A stretch of 34,881 bases of DNA, taken from assembly GCA_964496975.1 (NCBI GenBank), contig CAZCBN010000023.1:1-34881 (forward strand). The letters run 5' to 3'. Of the stretch, positions 23,298 through 32,081 are shown one piece after another. The stretch comes from CAZCBN01 sp964496975 (lineage in GTDB: Bacteria; Planctomycetota; Phycisphaerae; Phycisphaerales; UBA1924). Each line of letters opens with the position of its first letter. Position 1 is the stretch's first letter. The position numbers were made by a program, and so were the translations under genes. The notes under the pieces were generated by a model, which saw only the letters and a program-made list of their open reading frames with translations, was not told the DNA's origin and made no database searches.

Positions 23298-25043
23298 TTA
23301 CGGGGCCGGGGTGGGGGCGGGGTACCAGGCGCGGAGGTCGGCGGAGAGCTGCGCGAGGTCGTCGCGGCGGAGGTACATCATGTGGCCTGCGCCGTAGTAG
23401 CGCGTGGTGATGGCGCTGCGGCGCTCGGGGCGGAGCATGAGGTGGTCGAGCGTGTAGTCGGCGGCGGCGGCGGGGGTGGCGAGGTCGTAGAGGCCGCTGG
23501 CCTGGAAGACGCGGAGGTAGGGCTGCTCGTGGATGATGGCGCGGAGGCGCGGGGAGTGGCTTGTGATGGTGGACTCGCCGGCGTTGCCGTAGGACCAGGG
23601 GCGGACGGCGCCGGTGAGGATGCGGTAGTCAAGGTCGCTGTCGAAGCCGAGGCCCTGGCGGAGGTACTGGTTCATGGTGGTGGTGTAGATGGCGCGGATA
23701 GCGCTGTAGGAGGGGTCTTCTTCGTAGGTTTCGCCGGCGTCGTCGGTGTCGCGGCCGGTGAAGCGGGCGTCGAAGCGGCCGACGACGAGGCCCTGGTCGC
23801 GGAGGAGCTCCTTGCAGAAGCGGGGCTGGGAGATGCGGAGGTTGGCGCGGCGGACGTACTCGACGCTGAGGCCGGTGAGCTCGGCGAGGCGGGCGGCGGT
23901 CAGGTCAAGCTGCGCCTGGGGGAGGGCGTCGCCCTGCATGAGGGCGAGGGCGTAGTCGCCCAGCGCGAAGGCCTCGGCCTCGGCGACGGCGTCGCGCACG
24001 GGCAGGGCCTGGAGGCGCGGGGAGAGGCGGTTGTGGAAGTGGGCGGCGGCGGTGAAGTTCGGCATGTAAAGGAGGTAGGGGAGGTCGTTGCCGTCGCCGG
24101 TGCGGAGCGTCAGGAAGTCGAGCACGGTGGAGATGAGGATGATGCCGCTGACGGGGATGTGGTGGCGATCCCAGAGCTCCGCGGCGAGGCCGGCGGCGCG
24201 GAAGGTTCCGTAGCTCTCGCCGGCGACGAAGAGGGGGCTGGCCCAGCGGGTGTTGTCGCCGAGCCAGCGGCGGATGAACTCGGCGATGCTGGTGAGGTCG
24301 CCGGTGACGCCGTGGAATCGGCCGGGCTGTGTGCCGGGCTCGGCGCGGCTGTAGCCGGTGGAGACGGGGTCGATGAAGACGAAGTCGCTGACGTCGAGGA
24401 GGCTGAAGGGGTTGGCCTCCAGGGCGTAGGGGGGCGGGCCGGGGTTGCCGAAGTCGTCGGCGTACTTGATCTTCTGCGGGCCGAAGAGGCCCAGGTGGAG
24501 CCAGACGCTGCTGGAGCCGGGGCCGCCGTTGAAGCTGAAGGTGAGCGGGCGCGAGCCGGGGGCGGGCAGTGGGAGCATATCGGCGAGGGCGCGGCCGTTG
24601 GCGAGGGCGTCGGTGACGGCGAGGCCGATGAGGAGGGGGAGTATGTCGGTGTTGTCAAGATTGTCGATGACCGGGGTCCAGTGCGGGTCGACGTCGTTGT
24701 GCTGCTCGATCCAGGCGCGGAGCTCGCGGAGCGAGTTCACCGCGAGGCGGTGGTAGGCGATGGAGAAGACACGGGCGCCGGGCGTGCGCTCGTCGTCGAG
24801 CAGCGTGGTGAGGCTGGTGACGGAGACATAGTGCACGGGCTCGCCGTTGACGGTGACGCTGTGGTAGCGGGCGACGGGGTGCTCGGGGTAGATGGTGACG
24901 GCGGGCGTCGGGAGCTCGATGGGCTTGGGCGTGTCGTCGGCGTTGTCGGCGTCTTTGCGCTGCGCGGGGGCGGCGGCGACGGCGAACAGGAGCGCGAGGG
25001 CGGCGATGAGGTGGGCGGCCAAGCGGCGTGGGGTGTGCGGCAT
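23298..25043 (-). CDS. Secreted S10-family serine carboxypeptidase
   Basis: Serine carboxypeptidase with an alpha/beta-hydrolase fold, 581 residues, removing C-terminal residues from peptides outside the cytoplasm. A signal peptide (HLIAALALLFAVAAAPAQ) opens the protein. SFNGGPGSSSVWLHLGLFGP is the S10 signature that forms the oxyanion hole. The catalytic residues are S277 in AGESYGT, D520 in SGLYDLATP and H554 in YGAGHMMY. The FIDPVSTGYSRA segment is also typical. The ATG start at 25043 has no ribosome site but a TACCCT hexamer 6 bases upstream. Bacterial S10 proteins of this length are common in peptide-degrading planctomycetes and acidobacteria. Confidence 0.9.
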   Translation of the reverse strand: MPHTPRRLAAHLIAALALLFAVAAAPAQRKDADNADDTPKPIELPTPAVTIYPEHPVARYHSVTVNGEPVHYVSVTSLTTLLDDERTPGARVFSIAYHRLAVNSLRELRAWIEQHNDVDPHWTPVIDNLDNTDILPLLIGLAVTDALANGRALADMLPLPAPGSRPLTFSFNGGPGSSSVWLHLGLFGPQKIKYADDFGNPGPPPYALEANPFSLLDVSDFVFIDPVSTGYSRAEPGTQPGRFHGVTGDLTSIAEFIRRWLGDNTRWASPLFVAGESYGTFRAAGLAAELWDRHHIPVSGIILISTVLDFLTLRTGDGNDLPYLLYMPNFTAAAHFHNRLSPRLQALPVRDAVAEAEAFALGDYALALMQGDALPQAQLDLTAARLAELTGLSVEYVRRANLRISQPRFCKELLRDQGLVVGRFDARFTGRDTDDAGETYEEDPSYSAIRAIYTTTMNQYLRQGLGFDSDLDYRILTGAVRPWSYGNAGESTITSHSPRLRAIIHEQPYLRVFQASGLYDLATPAAAADYTLDHLMLRPERRSAITTRYYGAGHMMYLRRDDLAQLSADLRAWYPAPTPAP

Positions 25044-25049
25044 GGCGAG

Positions 25050-25055
25050 AGGGTA
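25050..25055 (-). promoter_or_regulatory. -10 element positioned for leaderless start of the S10 peptidase
   Basis: On the minus strand TACCCT is followed by CTCGCC and then ATG. The arrangement is nearly identical to kdsD (TACCCT-CTCCCG-ATG). Confidence 0.5.
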
Positions 25056-25112
25056 TCGCGGGGCCGCGGTGGCTCGCGAGCCGGGCACGCCGCGGCACAC
25101 GCCGAAAAGACA

Positions 25113-25140
25113 ACGCCCGGCCTGTGGTGGGGCCGGGCGT
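25113..25140 (-). terminator. Rho-independent terminator of the TlpA-like gene
   Basis: ACGCCCGGCC (25113-25122), 8-base loop, GGCCGGGCGT (25131-25140) make a perfect 10-bp stem. On the minus strand it is followed by TTGTCTTTTC, the best T-tract seen after any hairpin in the window. It lies 53 bases past the stop of the TlpA-like gene and before the S10 promoter. Confidence 0.75.
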
Positions 25141-25192
25141 GTGCGTTGGGCCTGAGGGGCCTTGAGCGGTGTGTGGACCGCTCGGTCTTCGG

Positions 25193-26527
25193 TCAGCCCT
25201 CGGTGGGGCCGGGGACGGGGAGGCCGGCTTCCTTCAGCAGGGCGTCGATCTTCTCGATCTTGCCGGGGTCCATGGGGTGCAGGCCGTTGAAGCGGACGTT
25301 GCCCTTGGCGTCGATGATGGTGACGTGGGGGATGCCCTGGACGCCGTAGTCGGGGCTGAAGACCTCGCCCTCGACGAAGGCGATGTCCCAGGTGATGGCC
25401 TTCTCCTTGATGTACTCGGGCATGAGGTCCATCTCGGCCTGGGGGGTTTCGCAGGGGATTTCCTGCTGGCCGCGCATGCCGTACATGGCGCCCTGCGGGC
25501 TGGTGACGCCCAGGACGACGACGTGCTCGCGCGGGTAGCGGGCGCGGAGCTCGGCGACGGTGGGGAAGCTGGCGACGCAGGGGGCGCACCAGGTGGCCCA
25601 GAAGTCGAGGACGACGATCTTGCCCTTCAGGTCGTCGAGGCTCTTGACGGCGGGGTCGGTCGACCAGGCGAAGGCGAGGTCGGGCGCCTCGTTGCCGATG
25701 AGGGTGCCGCGCATCGCGGGGCTGTTGAGGACCTGGAGCTGGGCGCGGAGGGCCTCGGCGGTTTCGGCGTCGATCTGCTCGAGCTTGGGCAGCGCGGCCT
25801 GCATGACGGGGATGAGCTGGTCGCCCAGCGCGATGCGGGCGGCGGACTTCTGGTCGTCGTCGAGGTCGGTGAAGTCGACCATGCCGATGATGACGGCGGC
25901 GCCCAGGCCCGCGGCGCGGGGGTCGGCGTCGGCGTCGAGCATGCCGGAGAGCGTGCGGAGCCGGTCGGCCGAGACGGACTCGCTCCGCGAGCGCGGGGCG
26001 GCGAGGGCCTGGATGACGAGCGCGCCGTGCTCGCCGCGGACGGCGTCCCGCAGGGCGGGGTGCTCCATCGCGCGGGTGCCCATGGCACGCTGCGACTCGT
26101 CGGCGCCGGGGTCGAACGAGCCGTCGGCGGCGGGGACGACCAGGCGGCTCGCGATCGCGGCGGCGATGGCGCCGTCGGCGGTGTCGGCCTTCGAGAGCTC
26201 GGTGAGGCGGGCGAGCGCGGCGGCGCCCTGGCCCGAGCTGCTCAGGCCCACGCCGCTCTCGACGAGCATCGCGAACTGCGGGGCGGTGAGGTCCTGGATC
26301 GCGAGCCGGCCCACGAGGGCGGCCGACTGCTCGCGGACGAGGGCGCGCATGTCGACGGGCTGCTCGGCGGCGTTGGCCTCGTCGAGCGTGCCGCGGTAGG
26401 CGGTGAGCATCGCGTCAAGGTCGGCGTCGGTGATGGGGGCGGCGTGGGCCAGGCCCGCGGCGGCGAACAGGCACGCGGCACCGGCGAGGGTGCGGAGAAC
26501 GAGGCTGGACTTCCCGCGACGCGACAT
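25193..26527 (-). CDS. TlpA-like exported thioredoxin-fold protein
   Basis: Periplasmic thiol-disulfide protein of 444 residues. A signal peptide (VLRTLAGAACLFAAAGLAHA) is followed by an all-helical Ala-rich region of about 270 residues with no family I recognise. The C-terminal ~150 residues are a TlpA/ResA thioredoxin domain: IVVLDFWATWCAPCVASFP with C314 and C317, VLGVTSPQG, and the cis-proline segment YGVQGIPHVTIID. The domain probably reduces or exchanges disulfides of a partner. The ATG start has AGGAG 7 bases upstream on the minus strand. It is divergent from the carboxyltransferase gene, and the 256-bp space between them holds both promoters. Confidence 0.85.
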   Translation of the reverse strand: MSRRGKSSLVLRTLAGAACLFAAAGLAHAAPITDADLDAMLTAYRGTLDEANAAEQPVDMRALVREQSAALVGRLAIQDLTAPQFAMLVESGVGLSSSGQGAAALARLTELSKADTADGAIAAAIASRLVVPAADGSFDPGADESQRAMGTRAMEHPALRDAVRGEHGALVIQALAAPRSRSESVSADRLRTLSGMLDADADPRAAGLGAAVIIGMVDFTDLDDDQKSAARIALGDQLIPVMQAALPKLEQIDAETAEALRAQLQVLNSPAMRGTLIGNEAPDLAFAWSTDPAVKSLDDLKGKIVVLDFWATWCAPCVASFPTVAELRARYPREHVVVLGVTSPQGAMYGMRGQQEIPCETPQAEMDLMPEYIKEKAITWDIAFVEGEVFSPDYGVQGIPHVTIIDAKGNVRFNGLHPMDPGKIEKIDALLKEAGLPVPGPTEG

Positions 26528-26783
26528 GCGATGCTCCTGAGCGCGGCGGGTGTGCGGCCGCGAACGCGTGCCGTCAACGACGCGGCCGGTGGGTCCGGTC
26601 GTGAACGCGTCGCCGACGGCGGCGGACGGATACAAGAAGATTGTTGGCAGGCCGGACCGCGGTTGCGTTGGAGGGTGGCGTTTGGGGCGCGGGGGTGGGG
26701 CGGGGACGCGGTTGGACAGCGGGTACGCTGTGCCGCCGCGGCCCGCGGTGTGCCCCGGGGCCGGTTGCATCTCTGGAGTTCGC

Positions 26784-28619
26784 ATGCCCGCTGAACGTTC
26801 TGAGCCCGCTGCAGTCTCCCAGCCCGCCGCGATGTCTGACCGAGCCGCTGGGGCGGCCGGGGCCCGGAACGACGCCGGGCGTTCCGCGGCGGCGGGGGGG
26901 CCGGTGCCGCCGCTGCGGGATCGGGCGGCGGCGGTGCTCCAGACAGAGCGGTCCATCCGTATCGGCGGCGGGGCGAAGGCGATCGAGCGGCAGCACGAGA
27001 AGGGCCGGTGGACGGCGCGGGAGCGTGTGGCGGCGCTGGTAGATGGGCCGGGCCATCGGCCGGGCGTGGACGTGCACGCGGAGGAGATCCCGAACTTTGT
27101 GGAGCTCGGGCTGTGGTCGGCGTTCGGCATGTACGCCGAGCACGGGGGGGCGCCCGCGGCGGGGGTGGTGACGGGCATCGGGCTGGTGCACGGCCGGCCC
27201 CACATGATCATCGCGAACGACGCGACGGTGAAGGCGGGCGCGTTCTTCCCGATGACGTGCAAGAAGATCATCCGGGCCCAGCACGTCGCCCGGATGGCGC
27301 GGCTGCCGCTGGTGTATCTGGTGGACTCGGCGGGGGTGTACCTGCCGCTGCAGGAAGACGTCTTCCCGGACACGGACGACTTCGGGCGGATCTTCTATCT
27401 GAACAGCGTGATGAGCGCCGAGGGAATCCCGCAGACGGCGGCCATCATGGGCAACTGCGTGGCCGGCGGCGGCTATCTGCCGGTGCTGTGCGACACGCTC
27501 CTGATGACCGAGGGCAGCGGGCTCTACCTCGCGGGGCCGGCGCTGGTGCGGGCGGCGATCGGCCAGCAGGTGAGCGACGAAGAGCTCGGCGGCGCGGGCA
27601 TGCACGCGGCGATCAGCGGGACGATCGACTTCAAGGAAAAGGACGACGCGGCGTGCGTGCAACGCCTGCGCGAGCTGCTGGGCAAGCGGGGGGATGTCGC
27701 GGCGCAGGCGCGTGACGCGCCGACCTCGGCGGCGTCGTGGCTCCGTCGCGCGGCGGCGACGCCGAACATACACGACGCTTTTACGGATACGCCCGGCCAG
27801 CAGTACGACATGGTCGCGATCATCCACCTGCTGGTCGACCAGCGTGCGACGCCCAACGCCGATGGGCACGAGTCGCTCGCGCCCGACTTCGATGAGTACA
27901 AGGCGGGTTACGGCCAGTCGCTGGTGTGCGGGTACGGGCGCATCGGCGGGCACGCCGTGGGCATCGTGGCGAACCAGGGGGAGCTGACGCAGCGCGTGCA
28001 GCCCGGCGGCAAGGCGGGGCCCGGCAAGGCCGCGGCGATGCCGCGCGTGATCTACGACGACGCCGCGGACAAGGCGGCGCGGTTCATCATGGACTGCAAC
28101 CAGCGGAAGATCCCGCTTGTCTTTCTGCACGACACGACGGGCTTCATGGTGGGGCGGGACAGCGAGCAGGCCGGCATCATCCGCAGCGGCGCCAAGCTGG
28201 TGAACGCGATGAGCAACAGCGTGGTGCCGAAGATCGTGGTGATCATCGGCGGCAGCTACGGCGCCGGGAACTACGCGATGTGCGGCCGGGCGTTCGAGCC
28301 CTTTTTGACGCTGGCGTGGCCCACCGCGCGGCTCGCGGTGATGGGCGCGGCGCAGGCGACGGGCGTGCTCGCGACGATCGAGGAAAAGTCGCGCGAGCGC
28401 AAGGGCGAGGCGATCGACAAGGCCGCGCACGAGGAGATTCTGGCGGCCGTGCGGGCGGGCTACGAGGCGCAGCAGGACATCCGCCACGCGGCGAGCCGGG
28501 GGTGGGTGGACCGGCTCATTGCGCCCGAGCGGACGCGCGACGAGCTGATCACGGCGCTGGAGTCGGCGGCGAACTGGGACACCTCGCGCCCGTTCCGCAC
28601 GGGCGTGCTGCAGGTGTGA
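26784..28619 (+). CDS. Acyl-CoA carboxylase, carboxyltransferase (beta) subunit
   Basis: Biotin-dependent carboxyltransferase of 611 residues that moves CO2 from carboxybiotin to an acyl-CoA. After a ~55-residue polar N-terminus, the two crotonase-like halves follow: KGRWTARERVAALVDG, LVYLVDSAGVYLPLQ and GGGYLPVLCDTLLMTEGSG in the first; FLHDTTGFMVGRDSEQ, GGSYGAGNYAMCGRAFEP and AVMGAAQATGVLA in the second. The GAGNYAMCGRAF segment and AGPALVRAAIG are those of the methylcrotonyl/geranyl-CoA group rather than propionyl-CoA carboxylase. Methylcrotonyl-CoA fits the HMG-CoA lyase and methylglutaconyl hydratase nearby. The biotin carboxylase subunit is not in the window. ATG 26784 has TGGAG 6 bases upstream; a TACGCT hexamer (26724-26729) may be the -10. 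Confidence 0.88.
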   Translation: MPAERSEPAAVSQPAAMSDRAAGAAGARNDAGRSAAAGGPVPPLRDRAAAVLQTERSIRIGGGAKAIERQHEKGRWTARERVAALVDGPGHRPGVDVHAEEIPNFVELGLWSAFGMYAEHGGAPAAGVVTGIGLVHGRPHMIIANDATVKAGAFFPMTCKKIIRAQHVARMARLPLVYLVDSAGVYLPLQEDVFPDTDDFGRIFYLNSVMSAEGIPQTAAIMGNCVAGGGYLPVLCDTLLMTEGSGLYLAGPALVRAAIGQQVSDEELGGAGMHAAISGTIDFKEKDDAACVQRLRELLGKRGDVAAQARDAPTSAASWLRRAAATPNIHDAFTDTPGQQYDMVAIIHLLVDQRATPNADGHESLAPDFDEYKAGYGQSLVCGYGRIGGHAVGIVANQGELTQRVQPGGKAGPGKAAAMPRVIYDDAADKAARFIMDCNQRKIPLVFLHDTTGFMVGRDSEQAGIIRSGAKLVNAMSNSVVPKIVVIIGGSYGAGNYAMCGRAFEPFLTLAWPTARLAVMGAAQATGVLATIEEKSRERKGEAIDKAAHEEILAAVRAGYEAQQDIRHAASRGWVDRLIAPERTRDELITALESAANWDTSRPFRTGVLQV

Positions 28620-28630
28620 TGCAGGTGTGA
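28609..28630. repeat. 11-bp tandem duplication over the stop codon
   Basis: TGCAGGTGTGA occurs twice in a row (28609-28619, 28620-28630). The first copy carries the stop of the carboxyltransferase gene, so the duplication lies outside the frame and is harmless. The 58-bp convergent space has no clear terminator. Confidence 0.85.
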
Positions 28631-28677
28631 TGGTCGGCGGAGCGCGGCGTGCTCGTCGCGCCGGGCGTGTGCGGGCG

Positions 28678-29250
28678 TCAGTCGTCGATGATCTCGCCGC
28701 CCGAGGGTTCCGCGAGTGCCCCGGGGGCCTCGGGTGCCGGGGTGTGGGCCGCGCGCTGCGGAACGCCCAGACCGTGCGTGTACACGAGGCGGCCCCCGGT
28801 GTGCCCGGTGAGCCCGGCCCACGTCGCAGCGCCGAGCGTCGCGGCGACGGCGAGCACGATCGCCACCGCCGCGGCACGCGTGGGCCGCACCCACCCCGCG
28901 GCGGCGAGCAGGACCGCGGCCCCCGCGGGCCACTTCCATCCGCCCTCGCCCAGGTCCTCGTGCCGGTCAAGGTCGGCGGCGGCCTGCGGCGTGAGCGCCG
29001 GGGGCAGGGCCGAGACGGCTTCCATCGCCTCCTCGCCCGCGCCGGCCGCGATGCCCGCGGCGACCGCCGCGAAAGCGAGCGACGCGACCGCGGCCCAGCG
29101 CAGCCCCGCCGACGGCTTCTTCGCCGCGGCGAGCCCCGCCCACACCACGGCGAGGAACGCGGCGAGCAGCGTCAGCGCGATGGGCAGGTGGACCGCCGCG
29201 GCGTGCAGTGCGTGCGGGTTGCGGAGGGTCTGGAGCAGTTCGTCGAGCAT
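28678..29250 (-). CDS. DUF2231-type membrane protein
   Basis: Integral membrane protein of 190 residues with four hydrophobic segments. It begins with the family pattern ALHAAAVHLPIALTLLAAF (His and Pro before the first membrane helix) and ends with TGHTGGRLVYTHGLGV after the fourth, which is the DUF2231 signature. The C-terminal 30 residues are polar. Function is unknown; relatives often sit beside cytochrome c or redox genes and the His residues could bind haem or metal, but no such partner is adjacent here. It lies 69 bases after the pilT-like gene on the same strand and may be in its transcript. The start ATG has only a weak AAGGG upstream. Confidence 0.72.
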   Translation of the reverse strand: MLDELLQTLRNPHALHAAAVHLPIALTLLAAFLAVVWAGLAAAKKPSAGLRWAAVASLAFAAVAAGIAAGAGEEAMEAVSALPPALTPQAAADLDRHEDLGEGGWKWPAGAAVLLAAAGWVRPTRAAAVAIVLAVAATLGAATWAGLTGHTGGRLVYTHGLGVPQRAAHTPAPEAPGALAEPSGGEIIDD

Positions 29251-29319
29251 GGAGTCGCCCTTTTCGGCGCGGCGCGCGGGCGCTGCAGAACGCGTGCCCG
29301 GCCGACGCGGCGCCGGCGG

Positions 29320-30564
29320 CTATCGGTGGTCGCGCAGTCGGCCGACGAGCGTCTGGGCCTTGATCTCGACGCCCTTGATGAGGCTGCGCAGCGCGTCAGG
29401 GTTCGGGGCGTGCTGCATGGCGGTGTGCATGTCGATCCACTCTTTCTTCACCAGTTCACCGAGCGACTGGGTGAAGGAGTGCATGCCGTCGCCGCCGCCG
29501 GCGATGGCGCCGGGCAGCGCGCCGTCCTCGCCCTCACGGATTTTCTCCTTGACGATCGGCGTGTTGACGAGCACCTCGGTGGAGGGCACCACGGGCTGCT
29601 CGAAGCCCTTGACGGCGGGGATGAGCTTCTGGGCGCAGATGGCCCGGAGCGAGTTCGACAGGCTCATGCGGATGAAGCCGCGCTCCTCCGGCGGGAAGAA
29701 CTCCATGATGCGCCCGAAGGCCTGCATCGTGTCGGCGGTGTGCAGCGTCGCGAAGACGAGGTGGCCCGTCTCCGCGGCCTGGATGGCGGCCAGCACGGTC
29801 TCGTGGTCGCGCATCTCGCCGACGAGGATGATGTCAGGGTCCTGCCGCATCGCGAACCGCATGGCGGTGGGGAAGTCCTTCACGTCGATGCCGATCTCGC
29901 GCTGCGAGATGATGGACTTCGCCGGCTTGAAGCGGTACTCCACCGGGTCTTCAACGGTGACGATGTTCACCGCGCGGGTGCGGTTGATGTGGTCGACCAT
30001 CGCCGCGAGCGTGCTGCTCTTGCCCGAGCCCGTGGTGCCGACGACGAGGACGAGGCCCTGGTTGCTCGACTCGACCAGCCGGTTGTACACCGCCGGCAGG
30101 TGCAGGTCCTCGTAGGTCGGGATGTCGCCCTTCACCCGGCGGATGGCGGCGTGCGTGTGGTTGCCCGAGCGGAAGGCGTTGATGCGGAAGCGGTCGCCCG
30201 TCTCGATGTGCCAGGCGAAGTCGAGGTTGCCCGAGCGCTCAAAGTCGGCCTGCTGCTTCTCGGTCAGCAGCGGGTTCAGGAGCGTGTCGGCCGTCTCGGG
30301 GCCGACGGGCGGGGCGTTGATGGGCCGCAGATGCCCGCCGATGCGGTAGGTCGGCGGCAGACCCACCTTGATGTGCAGGTCCGACGCGTTGAGCCGCGGC
30401 ATCGCCGCGAGCAGCGCGTGGATGGTGGGGGGGCTGCCGGGCTTGCCGTGGGCGTGGTCAAGCGTCGGCGCCGGCGTGGCCGTCGGCGCTGCCGCGACAG
30501 CCGACGCAGCGGGCGGGAGAGTGCCATCGGTCAGAACGTCTGGGGCGGCCGCGTTGTGGGTCAC
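29320..30564 (-). CDS. pilT: Type IV pilus retraction ATPase, PilT family
   Basis: Hexameric cytoplasmic ATPase that pulls in type IV pili for twitching motility or DNA uptake. It is 414 residues. After an Ala/Pro-rich N-terminus of about 45 residues comes LLAAMPRLNASDLHIKVGLPP (PAS-like N domain), then Walker A GTTGSGKSST (K182), the Asp box VEDPVEYRF, Walker B DIILVGEMRDHET and the His box FATLHTADTM. The C-terminal half has RAICAQKLIPA and TEVLVNTP as in PilT. The GTG start at 30564 has GGGAGG 5 bases upstream. No other pilus gene is in the window. A consensus -10 lies about 95 bases upstream. Confidence 0.9.
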   Translation of the reverse strand: MTHNAAAPDVLTDGTLPPAASAVAAAPTATPAPTLDHAHGKPGSPPTIHALLAAMPRLNASDLHIKVGLPPTYRIGGHLRPINAPPVGPETADTLLNPLLTEKQQADFERSGNLDFAWHIETGDRFRINAFRSGNHTHAAIRRVKGDIPTYEDLHLPAVYNRLVESSNQGLVLVVGTTGSGKSSTLAAMVDHINRTRAVNIVTVEDPVEYRFKPAKSIISQREIGIDVKDFPTAMRFAMRQDPDIILVGEMRDHETVLAAIQAAETGHLVFATLHTADTMQAFGRIMEFFPPEERGFIRMSLSNSLRAICAQKLIPAVKGFEQPVVPSTEVLVNTPIVKEKIREGEDGALPGAIAGGGDGMHSFTQSLGELVKKEWIDMHTAMQHAPNPDALRSLIKGVEIKAQTLVGRLRDHR

Positions 30565-30657
30565 GGGTACCTCCCGGCGCGGCGCGAACGCGGCGCCCGT
30601 TGCCCCGGTGTCCGCCCGCGAAGGGGGCGGTCTGGAATACGGGACAAGTTTCACCGG

Positions 30658-30685
30658 ATTATACCGGGGCGGCACGTCGCTGCAA
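30658..30685 (-). promoter_or_regulatory. Sigma70-type promoter of pilT
   Basis: On the minus strand TTGCAG (30685-30680), 16 bases, then TATAAT (30663-30658), a perfect -10. The transcript would have a leader of about 85 bases with a Shine-Dalgarno site. It contrasts with the leaderless-type promoters of other genes, which show no -35 box. Confidence 0.6.
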
Positions 30686-30709
30686 GAAAAATCGCCCGAT
30701 GCGCGGCGT

Positions 30710-32074
30710 CTACCAGACAAACCCGACGGCGACATCGTTCACGTTCGTGCCGCTGGGGCCGGTGCGGATGACGGCGTCCGCCGCGTGCAGGGCCCGGAGG
30801 CTGTCGTGGTGCCGCAGCCCCTCGCGTGCGTCGATGCCGGCGCGGGTGATGCGGCTCAGCGTGTCGCCCGTCACGAGCGCGCCCGCCGCGTCGGTCGGGC
30901 CGTCGACGCCGTCGGTCGCGAGCGCGAGCAGGCCGACGTCGGCGACGCCCGCGAGCGGCCCAACCGCGGCCGCGAGCGCGAGCTCAAGGTTTCGCCCGCC
31001 CACGCCCGACGCGTCGCCCACGGTGACGGTCGTCTCGCCCCNNNNNNNNNNGGTCGCCTCCGCGGCCATCGCGTCGGCGAGCTCGCCGTCGTTCGCGCCG
31101 CCGGGCTCGAGCGCGGCGAGCTCGGCGATGATCGCACCCAGCCGGCGGCCCACCTCGCACGCCTCGCCCCGCACGCCGTGGTCGACGCGCACCACCTCGA
31201 AGCCAAGCCGCCGGGCCTCGGCCGCCGCGGCCTCCACGGCGCCGCGGTTGCTCGCGACGACGGTGTGGGCCGTGCGGCTCAGCACGTCGTCGCCGGGCTT
31301 GGGCGTTTCGGGGATGTCGCCCCGCGCGCCCTGCACCAGGTGCCCCGTCACCGACGGGCTCACGCGGCGGAGGTCGTAGCGGTCCAGCACCGCGAGCGCC
31401 TCGGCGAACGTGCTCGGGTCGGCCGCCGTGGGCCCGCTGCCGATCACGTCGAGCGGGTCGCCCAGCACGTCGCTCAGCACGAGCGACCGCACCCGCGCGG
31501 GCCACGCGAGCCGGGCGAGGCCCCCGCCCTTCAGCCGCTCGGCGTGCTTGCGCACGGTGTTCAGCTCGCCGATCGTCGCCCCGGCCCGCTGCACGGCCCG
31601 CGTGAGCGTCGCGAGCTCCTCCACGCTGATGCCCTCGGCGGGCATCGTCAGGTGCGCCGACGCCCCGCCGCTGATGAGCGCGAGCACCAGGTCGTTCTCG
31701 TTGGCCCAGCCCGCGGCGTCGGCCATCGCCTTCGCGGCCAGGCGGTTTCGCTCCGTCGGCAGCGGGTGGTCGGCGGGCATCACCTCGACGGGCACGCCGT
31801 GGTCGCGCACGGCCGTCTCGGCCCGCGTGTAGTGCTCGGGCGGGCAGGTGATGACGCCGCCGATGACGCGCCGCCCGAGCCGACGGATCGCGGCCTCCGC
31901 CATCGCCGCCGCGGCCTTGCCGCTCGCCAGCAGCACCACGCGTCGGGCCTGCTCAAGCTCCGCCGTCCACGCGCGACGGACGGCCTCGCCCGGGTCGGCC
32001 GCGCGGAGCACCGCCGCCGCGATGGCGCGGGCCGCGTCGTCGAGCCTCGGGTTGTCCGTTGTGGGCCACGGCAC
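30710..32074 (-). CDS. Glycerate 2-kinase, MOFRL family, crossed by an assembly gap
   Basis: Phosphorylates D-glycerate to 2-phosphoglycerate. About 454 residues. The N-terminal part has VVLLASGKAAAAMAEAA, PADHPLPTERN and the phosphate-binding LISGGASAHLTMP; the middle has NTVRKHAERLKGGGLA, and VLSDVLGDPLDVIGSGPTA. The C-terminal MOFRL part has GETTVTVG, GGRNLELALAAA, ATDGVDGPTDAAG and the final TGPSGTNVNDV. Ten N (31042-31051) fall between EAT and GGETT, where relatives have a few residues ending in S; here ten is consistent with the frame, so the gene is intact. The start is GTG with no ribosome site but a TAGCCT hexamer 7 bases upstream. It may serve photorespiration-like, serine-cycle or sugar-acid breakdown. 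Confidence 0.88.
   Translation of the reverse strand: MPWPTTDNPRLDDAARAIAAAVLRAADPGEAVRRAWTAELEQARRVVLLASGKAAAAMAEAAIRRLGRRVIGGVITCPPEHYTRAETAVRDHGVPVEVMPADHPLPTERNRLAAKAMADAAGWANENDLVLALISGGASAHLTMPAEGISVEELATLTRAVQRAGATIGELNTVRKHAERLKGGGLARLAWPARVRSLVLSDVLGDPLDVIGSGPTAADPSTFAEALAVLDRYDLRRVSPSVTGHLVQGARGDIPETPKPGDDVLSRTAHTVVASNRGAVEAAAAEARRLGFEVVRVDHGVRGEACEVGRRLGAIIAELAALEPGGANDGELADAMAAEATXXXXGETTVTVGDASGVGGRNLELALAAAVGPLAGVADVGLLALATDGVDGPTDAAGALVTGDTLSRITRAGIDAREGLRHHDSLRALHAADAVIRTGPSGTNVNDVAVGFVW
31042..31051. other. Assembly gap (10 N)
   Basis: A run of N inside the glycerate kinase gene. The upstream part ends on a codon boundary and the two bases after the N run (GG on the minus strand) complete a Gly codon, so the true gap length is congruent with ten modulo three. 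Confidence 0.95.
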
Positions 32075-32081
32075 CGGCGGC

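Noticed and set aside
23244..25349. 701-codon plus-strand open frame opposite the S10 peptidase
   Set aside because: Low-complexity antisense shadow; the minus-strand protein has a signal peptide and a full catalytic triad.
26574..28970. 798-codon minus-strand open frame opposite the carboxyltransferase
   Set aside because: Arg/His/Pro-rich antisense shadow of a well-recognised gene.
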